Of a stretch of 64,000 nt of DNA, positions 56,613-64,000 are shown piece after piece (positions within the stretch are counted from its first letter, which is position 1; the number at the start of each line of letters is the position of its first letter). The stretch is from Spirometra erinaceieuropaei (taxonomy: Eukaryota > Platyhelminthes > Cestoda > Diphyllobothriidea > Diphyllobothriidae). The notes beneath the pieces are model-generated. The model did not search any database. It was not told the origin of the DNA and saw nothing but the letters and a program-made list of their open reading frames with translations. The stretch covers positions 548,787-612,786 of the forward strand of contig CACRXP010000226.1 of the NCBI GenBank assembly GCA_902702965.1, read 5' to 3'. A program made the translations under genes and the position numbers.

Positions 56613-56866
56613 TCCAATATCGCAACCGCATTTTTGGTCGACTAGGGCCCTCGATCACCGAAATGGACTAGATTTGGCAGCGTCAAAAATGTCGAGACAT
56701 TAACTGAGATGGTCACACGAAACTCTCCTGGCTTCGGTTTTGTCACGTTTACAGACGAGCCAGCATTCGGAAGGACGTTCAGGTGACCTGTCGCTTCCTT
56801 ATCGGCCGTCTCCTCAACGTCATGCATGCGAAGCCCAGTACTTTATTACACTCCTGGATATTCTGA
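56613..56866 (+). pseudogene. Decayed RRM exon, type A (A3)
   Basis: Three frames in sequence rebuild the order of a type A RRM: RIFGRLGPSITEMD (RNP2 region), then RFGSVKNVETLTEMVTRN and PGFGFVTF (RNP1), then DVQVTCRFLIGRLLNVMHAK. Two frame breaks separate them, one near 56670, with a few codons lost, and one near 56780. It ends with IF-stop at the same place as exon A2, and similarity continues past the stop ('atattctgac.gtg'), so it is a DNA copy of the terminal exon. It is probably non-functional. Confidence 0.8.
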
Positions 56867-56869
56867 CGG

Positions 56870-58368
56870 TGAATATGACTCGGTTATCGACCAGCGCCCC
56901 ATAGATTCGGCATTCATCCTCGTGGTTAATATCTGCCTTAGTTTGCTCGTACTTATAGTCATGTCTGTCCACTTCGTCGCGATTCCGTGTCATTATTTTT
57001 TTCTAAGCTTTTTTATGTACTAACGTATTTTCAGAAGTGGTAATTGCAATTGTATTACACAGAAAAGGGATTTGGATATTTTTCCGTCAAGTTGATTAAA
57101 AAATACCAAAAGACATTCTGCGTTCCGTCTCAAAAATCTGGAGGGAAAACGACTTTTTTGTTTATGTCTTATAAAGAACGCCCTCAGCTGATTTTTCAGA
57201 CGATAATACCGTTAAGTAAAGGGTCCATTATCCGCTAAAAATAATTTCAGTAATAAAGGGGCCACCGATGAAAACGCATGTCTTCAGGTTTTGACTGAAA
57301 ATTCGAAAAATTACTCTCGACAAAGTCAAGTTTTTTTAAAACTTTTCCAAATCAGCTAGGATATTAATTTTTTTAAGCACGCTGTCGGTTGGTAACGCGG
57401 CAATATTTCACTCATTTTCCCGAAATAAGTTTGAAAAGGCAAAAACTGCGAGCCATGCGGAGTTCAATGAAATCATGACATTTCATGGTGTCTTATTGAA
57501 CTGCCAAGAGCAATTGCTAATTAATAAGATGAGATAATCTGTTTAATTAGAGAGCGACTCAGAGAGATGAAGAGTCTTTTTTATCCTATTAATACGCAAT
57601 GTCTGTACGCAGTTGAATAGGGGGCCGTGGAATTTTATGACGGTATTATATTTTGCTTGCGTCGACGCCTTTGCTTTGCGCAAACATTTTCCATGCGATT
57701 TTTGAATATTTGTTGGAGTGCACTTAGATATCTACGCGTTCCTCTCCTTGACGGTCTTTGATTTCATTGGAAGTTGCTTTCTTCAAGAAAACTCCATCAA
57801 AATATACTTTGTGATTAAATATGAGTTGGAAAGTAAGCTATCATTTTGCTAAAACATGTTTCTGATCCCTAAAGAAAATATGCTTTTTTGTTATACGGCA
57901 CCTAAGTAATTCGTAAATGTTACTGAAGAACGCATGGCCGTTTACACTATTATTTTTACTTTAAACTGCATGGTTGATATCTTTTTTTAAAAAAATACGC
58001 ACACAAACAAGTCAGCAATAACGTTTACTCGTTTTCACAAAACTCGTAGTCTGTGTGGATCGTGCTGCGGACTCTGGGAAACGCGCCAGTGAACTTGCTG
58101 TTATATGCCTTGACAAAGAGGCATAATAACTTATAAATTATTCTCCGTAGTTTAACGTGTCAGGTAGTCGATGTATTCACATTGTCTACTGCTATTTCTG
58201 TCATCGCAAAGGCTTAGCTTTACCATTGTCATGGACATACACATTAATAGACCACTAGGATGTATAAGTTCTTCTTAGCGCTCACAGTTGAGTACTGTAA
58301 TTGGAGGGTACTTCGACGGCCCAGAGGACCTTATTACGTCCATAGCAAACAAAAAAGTCCAATTCTAA
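56870..58368. other. No gene recognised
   Basis: AT-rich. Short frames at 56826-57023 and 57044-57238 lack support. No repeat arms were identified. Confidence 0.5.
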
Positions 58369-58370
58369 TA

Positions 58371-59242
58371 CAAAAGGCGTGCTTGCTCATGAAATTTTAA
58401 CCGAGATTGTGAAATGCGTTTTCATTTCGAAAAGATTACTTAAGTAGGGTTTCATAATTGACAATTAAGCAGCGTGATTATATAATAATTCATTTAATGT
58501 GAGATCTTGGGTTTTGAAAGAACTAATTTTTGGCGGAAATAAGAACGGTGCTTTGTAAAAAATAACTGCTTTAGTAGCATGGACTTTTCTCATTGATCAT
58601 CGATACTCTTAAAAATTCAGTTATATTTCATGTGAAAATGCCTAAAATACTCACTCTTTCACTCATTCGGTAGTAAATTTGTCTTATTCCAATTTTTTAC
58701 TTAAAGAAAGCGTGCAATTCGGTTTTGAAAAGTTCAATACCGTGAAATGTCCCTCCAAAAACATCGTATCTCTGCATTTAGTAATGCGGCTTGGAAAGTT
58801 TGCAATATGGCTGAAATTCACTGTCAAAATTTATGAAAACCTCCCCTTAATGTCGTAGAGAAATGTATAGTTTTCTGTACGCGGAAAATATACGGCTTGT
58901 TTGTTTGGAAGCCCTGAATGCAAGTGTAAAGGCAGGTCGGGTAGGGTTTAAAAACTCAATTTTCCCATGGTTCAAGTATAAAATTGGAAGAAGACGTAAA
59001 CTACTACCAAATGAGCAAAAGAATGGATATTTGCATGCATGTTATTCACGAAATATGACTAAATTTATAAGGGCATCGAAAATCATTGAGAAAAGTGCAT
59101 GCTTCTTAGGTAGTCGTTATTGCAAAATGTTCTTTTTTTTGCAGCCGGATAGAAGTTCGCTCAAAAGCCGGTATTCTAGGGTAACTGAACTATTATTGAA
59201 TTATGCTGCAGGATGTTCAGTTTTACAACTCTACTTGATTAA
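58371..59242. mobile_element. Foldback element M13, right end lost
   Basis: The left end is TA-CAAAAGGCGTGCTTGCTC (diverged CAGTAGGTGGGC). The right arm runs to 'agttttacaactctacttga' near 59238 and then stops, about 75 bp short of the expected terminus. The centre and arms are otherwise in order. Confidence 0.75.
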
Positions 59243-59244
59243 AG

Positions 59245-60525
59245 TCCAAAAATGAGTGATGCCTTTGGCATAAGACGTCAGTGGTTTGCCAGTGGTGCGT
59301 ACGTATGAGGCAGTTTGACGGAAAATGTATGCAAATGCATTCACTCGGGAATGGGCGTGCACCGACCCATTGATTTCCCGAAGCAAACAAGCTTTTCATG
59401 GGCGAATGAGTCACGAATAGGCAATCACCTGTTAGGACGGCCTTGCCCAATCTATGATACCAGAAGGTTAAGAACAGAGTCTAGGGGGCAGATTGATAGA
59501 GAACTGTCTAAGTTACGCAGAACTTCCCTTGATGCTCTTGAAAAGTCAGTCTGGCAAACACGTTTCTTCTGTACACCGCGACTATCAGTCGGTAGCAGTG
59601 GAATGCCAATTTCGTGAACTTAAAGAAGCTTATAACATTGGTTTCTGGGAAGTGAGGTTTTCGTGGGTGAGTACTGGGACCCGACGGACACAATTTTTCT
59701 GCGCATTTGTCGGTAGTGAGATAGACAAAACTAGCAGTGAACATTTCAAACAGAAAAGACGGACTTTCAACGAGCGTGAAGCCCTAATCATGCTTTTGGT
59801 TTTTTAAATACATCGAAGCACGGTGTTATATTTGTCCCATTTAAATGCATTTTGAAGAAGTTCATCAGATGTTCAATGAGCTTAAACGCCCTCCTTACGT
59901 TGATGTCGACGAGTTTCTTTTAATACTTAGAAGAAATTTGCATACTGCTGCATGCAAGGCTTTGAGAGAAAAAATGGGCTGTTCCATAAATCCTTGCGGT
60001 TTTAAATTATTCAGAATTGTATTATGTTTCATTCTATTTGATGCGATCGCTTTATATGTTACTTTGTCTCTCCAGCCAACTACTTTGAGAATTTGTTTAT
60101 AACCTTTAATCTGATTTGATTTTGGACTATTCACTGCTCAAATCTAATGATGTCAAGTCGACAAAAATTGACACTTCCAAAACCTTCTTTTATTCGATCT
60201 TAGAAGCCGAGTCAAAGCACTGGAGACTACCAAAAATATTTGTGCTGTTTACACGGCAGATTATATTGCTGAAAAAACATCTCAACAATGGTTTTTGCTC
60301 TTGTTAAGGAGGTAATGTCTGCACGATGGACGTTGTATGGTCAGGACGGAAATCTGGCTCAGATTTGGATTGTGACATGTTTTTAATTAGTCAAACAGTT
60401 CAGGAATTCTGCGAAAATTCCCATGTTAGACTTGAAACGTCAAGTTGGCAAACACGTGTTTTCGGTAAATTCACTTTCAGGCTAATACAGTCCCATAGCA
60501 ATTAAAAATATGAGAAGTTCACAGG
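59245..60525. other. No gene recognised; internal similarity
   Basis: Plus frames of 85-104 residues occur at 59315-60102 without recognisable domains. 'gtcagtctggcaaacacg' near 59544 resembles 'gtcaagttggcaaacacg' near 60439, with similar sequence upstream of each, so a segment of about 80 bp seems duplicated in direct orientation. Confidence 0.4.
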
Positions 60526-60527
60526 GT

Positions 60528-60833
60528 CTATAAGTGACTCAGGAGATATGAGCACATCGCTGCCACGCCACCCGCATGAAGAGGTTGGCGTGTTATGAGC
60601 ATTGGAGCAAGGGGAGTGGGGGAGTTAGAAGTTGACATATGCGCCGAGTGATGTTTGTGAGTCGGATACGCGGAGCACACATCACTGTCACCAGGGGGTT
60701 TGGGCAACGTGTAATCACCATCTGGAGTCGGCTTGGCCACGGAAGACAGAGAGTCTTTGTTAAAGTCCTCTGACAAAACGACACTAGATTCGCTAGCCGT
60801 ATAACCAACTGCATCGGCCGTACGACGAGAGGC
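60528..60833 (-). pseudogene. Unassigned retroelement C-terminal tail, minus copy
   Basis: The minus strand reads LVIRLANLVSFCQRTLTKTL, then CLPWP: the conserved end also seen at 21.6 and 42.9 kb. It mirrors the plus copy just to the right, including the following 'ctcccccactccccttgct' stretch. Another frame is also open here for 151 residues (60983-60528, minus), and a fair splice acceptor ('tattttcttttccag') precedes the segment. I prefer the retroelement frame because four loci share its pattern. Confidence 0.5.
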
Positions 60834-60997
60834 CTGGAAAAGAAAATACGCAAACACATACCGACCTGGCTTGGCAGAGGTAAAAAGAAATAGATTTTGT
60901 GTTCTGTTCGCGAACATCTGGTCAATATGAATAACCGATTCGATGTCGAATAAGCCTTTTAGGTTGTCTACTGACACCAGCAAGCTTCTCCGGGTGT

Positions 60998-61262
60998 CAA
61001 CTACGGCCGAGGCGGTGGCTATACGGCCGGTAAATCCAGTCCTATGTTGTCAGAAGACGTTGACACAGATGCTTTGCCTTCCGTGGCTAACATCGACCAC
61101 CCTAGTGACATTTGTGTGTGCTCAGCATACTCGACTCGGAAACATCACTCACAGCCTGTGTCAAACTACTCCTCCCCCAACCCCCTCTTGCTCCAATGAT
61201 CATAAAACGCCGACCTCGTCACGCGACAATGAGTTTCGTAAATGGAAAATATTCCATGAACG
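60998..61262 (+). pseudogene. Unassigned retroelement C-terminal tail, plus copy
   Basis: The plus strand reads TTAEAVAIRPVNPVLCCQKT, then LTQMLCLPWL, the clearest version of this ending in the window. It is followed by a C-rich stretch near 61170 shared with the minus copy. The frame stays open to 61269. It lies head to head with the minus copy, with about 165 bp between them. Confidence 0.55.
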
Positions 61263-61375
61263 ATTGTGAAAGGTTGGTCATAAAGCACAATGTATGATGT
61301 TATTTAAGCTTATATATATTGTACTAACAGAATTGGCATAGTATAAGTATTTTCAGAAAAATCCACATATGTATA

Positions 61376-62824
61376 CAGTTGAGGTGCTAACCCATAAAAT
61401 ATTGACCATAATTTTAAAACGCGTTTTAGACTCGAAACGATTACTTAAGTGGGGTCATAATATTAATTGCGGTGTGACATAATCCTAGGAAATTTCAGTT
61501 AATTCGGGATGGCGGCTTTTGAACTAACTTCTTTCTGGCCACCTGCAGAAATCACATTATGTAAAGATGACTATTAAATTAGTTTGGATTTTTTAATTGA
61601 TTTTTGATGCCCTTACAAATTCAAATATAATTCATGGAAAAGATGCATAAAGATATTCATTATTTTAAATATTCGGAAGAAACTTACGTCTTCTTTAATT
61701 TTTTACTTGAATTAAGGGTATAATTTGGTCTCAAAAGTTTCCATTTACAAGATGTTTTAAGCCCATAAAATGCCTATTTAAAAACAAGGTGCCTTTGCAT
61801 TTATTAATGTTGTTTTTTAAGTTTACTATTTGGCTCACATCCACTGTTAACTTTTTTTAACCCCATGTGATCTCCACTATAAGAGCATACAAATGTATGA
61901 TTTTCCGTATGCAAAAAATACACAGTTTGTAGATTGGAAACCCCGGGTGCGACAATAACTGCAGTTCGGATTCAAAATTATTCAGAAATTGGAAAAGTTA
62001 TTTTAAGGGTAAGTTGATTCCACACTAACAACACAGGTAATAGACAAAAGCCTGTACACGCGTGTTTCGCCGATATTCTGCCGCTACATGACAAGCTGAG
62101 AGGGATTTGACCAGTCAGTCGGTCCCCTAGCATTCCTTGTCCGTCCAATTTGGAAATTGTTGCTTTTTAAATATTCATGCACAAAAAATCGGTCTGAGCA
62201 TACAGACCTTAAATATACTGATCTAATCCAAATCGCAGTTAATTTTTGAGACAATTAAGAAGAAACAATATACAGCTTGCAGTTTAAAAGCTCCAAATGG
62301 AAGTGTAAAGGCAGGTCGGGTAAAAAAATATTCTGGGATTGAAAAGTTTTGTTACAACTAATTTATATCTTCCTTTAAAATCAACACTAATAAGCGCGGA
62401 GGCGCGATTTTTTGCGAACAGGCATTAAATGGTTTTAAAAAATCTCATAATTAGAAACTTCTTAAAACTAAATCATACTTTTCTTTTAAGTATAAAATTT
62501 AAAGAAGGTGTAATTATTTTTCGAATGAGTAAACGAATGATAGTTTATAAGCCTGTTTTGCATGAAATATATATTGGAAATTATAAGAGCGTCAAAAATC
62601 AATGAAAAACACTAATACCTATTAAGTAGTCATTTTTCATGGAGTGTGATTTTTGCAGGTAGCCGTAAGGAGTTTCCTTAAAAAGCTGGCATTCTGAAGT
62701 AACTGAAATATCATGGGATTATGACGCAGCATAAACAATATTACAAATTCACTTTAGGAATCCTTTCGGGTCAAAAACGCATTTTAGAATTTGATAAATA
62801 TTTCATGGATTAGCACATCTACTT
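61376..62824. mobile_element. Foldback element M14 with extra central sequence
   Basis: The left end is TA-CAGTTGAGGTGCTAACCC. The right end is near 'gattagcacatctacttt' (about 62824). It is about 450 bp longer than other copies. At about 62010-62260 there is foreign sequence, part of which resembles the hairpin at 7564-7735 ('gaccttaaatatactgatct' near 62204). After it the family centre is partly repeated ('tgtaaaggcaggtcgggt' near 62304). Diverged and old. Confidence 0.65.
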
Positions 62825-62944
62825 TGTGTATAAATGTCCACTGCGATACGTTTAAGTTTGCACCATTTGGCCAAAATTTAAGCAACAATGAATTACGCGA
62901 TTTGACTTAATAGCGGAATTACAACTGTTTCGCCTGCGTCGAAA

Positions 62945-64000
62945 GATTTATCAGTATCGGTAAAGGAAGTTCAAAAGCCGACAGAATAAGTCAGTCGGTC
63001 CTTACTTTGTCTTTAAAACCATAAAAGACGAGAACGATCTTCGGCAGGAGAAGCCTTAGTAACTTCTTAAAAGTTTTTATCTTGCTTTTCACAATCACGC
63101 TTTATTTTGACAATTATTTTACATCCGGACCGTCCAAAAACTTAATAATCAGACAAAAGCATCCACCATCCCCTATGGACGCAGTTAACCTTTTATACTC
63201 TGTTCAATTTGTAATTCGAGATACCTTGATAGACAAAAGACTCCCGTATAAGAAATCATCAATCCCGAACTTCCTTTCAACTAAACTAAAAAAGTTACAA
63301 AAACAGCTACGCGATCCCTCTATGAGTTATTTTTCTACACTTCGACGAATTAGAGAAATTCACGACCAGGTCACGAAAATAGAAACACAAAAAACCAAAG
63401 CAGCAGAACATCGGGCAATAGAATCTCCCGAACGAACAGCTCAGATGTTTCAAAAACTAATGAGCAATTATCGACAGTCAGGACCACGAACTATTATTAA
63501 TGAATAAGGGCAAGTTATAACCAATGATAACCAAAAAGCAAACTTATTGAACAGATACATCTCAGCTAACTACACAGTCGAAGAGGGAACCATCCCGCAA
63601 CCGACCGAGATGACTGAACGCATCCTAAGTCAGATCCATTTTAGTGAAGAAACTGTTAAAGTAGCCATCAAACAAATGTCAAACACCAAATCCTATGGGA
63701 CAGACAAAATAACACCATGTATTCTGAAGCATATGAAATATGCTCCAATACTCCCATCTAAGTTATTCACCCTACTCCAGTCAAATGCAATTTTTCCGGA
63801 CATGTGGAAATACTCGACCATTGCACCTATTTTTAAAAGCGGCAACCGATCTCATACCCAAAATTATCGTGATGCTCACCGAACACCGCTATATCTAAAA
63901 TCCTACAGAAAACAGTACACAACCAATTGCTAGACCATCTCATGAACGCCAACCTCATTCCCTCCTCTCAACATGCATTTTTACCCAAAAAGTCATGTCA
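62945..64000 (+). mobile_element. LINE of another lineage, cut by the window edge (L5)
   Basis: Plus-strand coding sequence with two frame problems. 63082-63507 holds a charged region before the RT (IPNFLSTKLKKLQKQL, STLRRIREIHDQVTKIE). After a stop at 63505 comes the RT start: VKVAIKQMSNTKSYGTDKIT, TIAPIFKSGNRSHTQNYR. A frameshift near 63870 follows, then AISKILQKTVHNQLL and LIPSSQHAFLPKKSC running to the edge. These match the order of jockey/CR1-like RT blocks but differ strongly from L1-L3. 'tatcagtatcgg' near 62951 may be the tail of a different LINE copy. Confidence 0.75.

Noticed and set aside
60528..60983. 151-residue minus frame as a host gene exon
   Set aside because: The alternative frame carries the retroelement ending shared with three other loci, so the open frame is more likely accidental.
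1..64000. CRISPR array, operons, ribosome binding sites, prophage
   Set aside because: No regularly spaced direct repeats or prokaryotic gene layout; splice sites, LINEs, SINEs and PLEs show animal nuclear DNA.

Overview
This is a stretch of animal nuclear DNA. It is AT-rich and gene-poor, with spliced exons and dense interspersed repeats. The mix of repeats points to a flatworm, most likely a tapeworm of the Schistocephalus/Spirometra type: Penelope-like elements (PLEs) carrying GIY-YIG domains and hammerhead-like motifs, CR1/jockey-type LINEs, an RTE-like LINE tail and a tRNA-derived SINE. The assignment rests on remembered family resemblance, not on a search.

Layout. At 1-435 there is a decayed PLE reverse transcriptase. 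From 0.5 to 8 kb lie foldback elements, SINE copies and a tRNA-like sequence. A CR1-like LINE lies on the minus strand at 8.7-11.2 kb. A PLE tail fused to an RTE-like LINE tail occupies 12.2-13.6 kb. A two-exon coiled-coil gene fragment sits at 17.5-18.3 kb, with a decayed copy of its first exon at 13.7 kb. Foldback elements, one nested inside another, fill 19.5-23.5 kb. Four RNA-recognition-motif (RRM) exons lie on the plus strand at 25.8, 31.1, 38.1 and 41.6 kb. Between them are two near-identical, equally damaged LINEs (27.1-29.1 and 33.3-36.1 kb), a large palindrome (28.9-30.1 kb) and a PLE remnant with inverted ends (38.5-39.1 kb). From 42 to 47.7 kb there are retroelement tails, a PLE and foldback elements. 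From 49 to 54.2 kb lies a long repeat split by a well-preserved PLE. A broken RRM exon follows at 56.6 kb. The rest is foldback elements, inverted retroelement tails, and the start of another LINE at the right edge.

How the parts relate. The only convincing host genes are the RRM gene and the coiled-coil fragment. The four RRM exons alternate between two types (B-A-B-A). The three internal ones have matching phase-2 ends and the fourth ends in a stop shared with its pseudo-copy. This fits one gene grown by duplication of an exon pair, its introns swollen by transposons.

The commonest structure is a palindromic element of about 0.9-1.0 kb that starts CAGTAGGTGGGC and inserts at TA. One copy lies inside another with an intact TA duplication, which fixes its ends. 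Larger relatives share the terminal pattern CAGTnnGTGACC. All coordinates of diverged repeats are estimates by eye.
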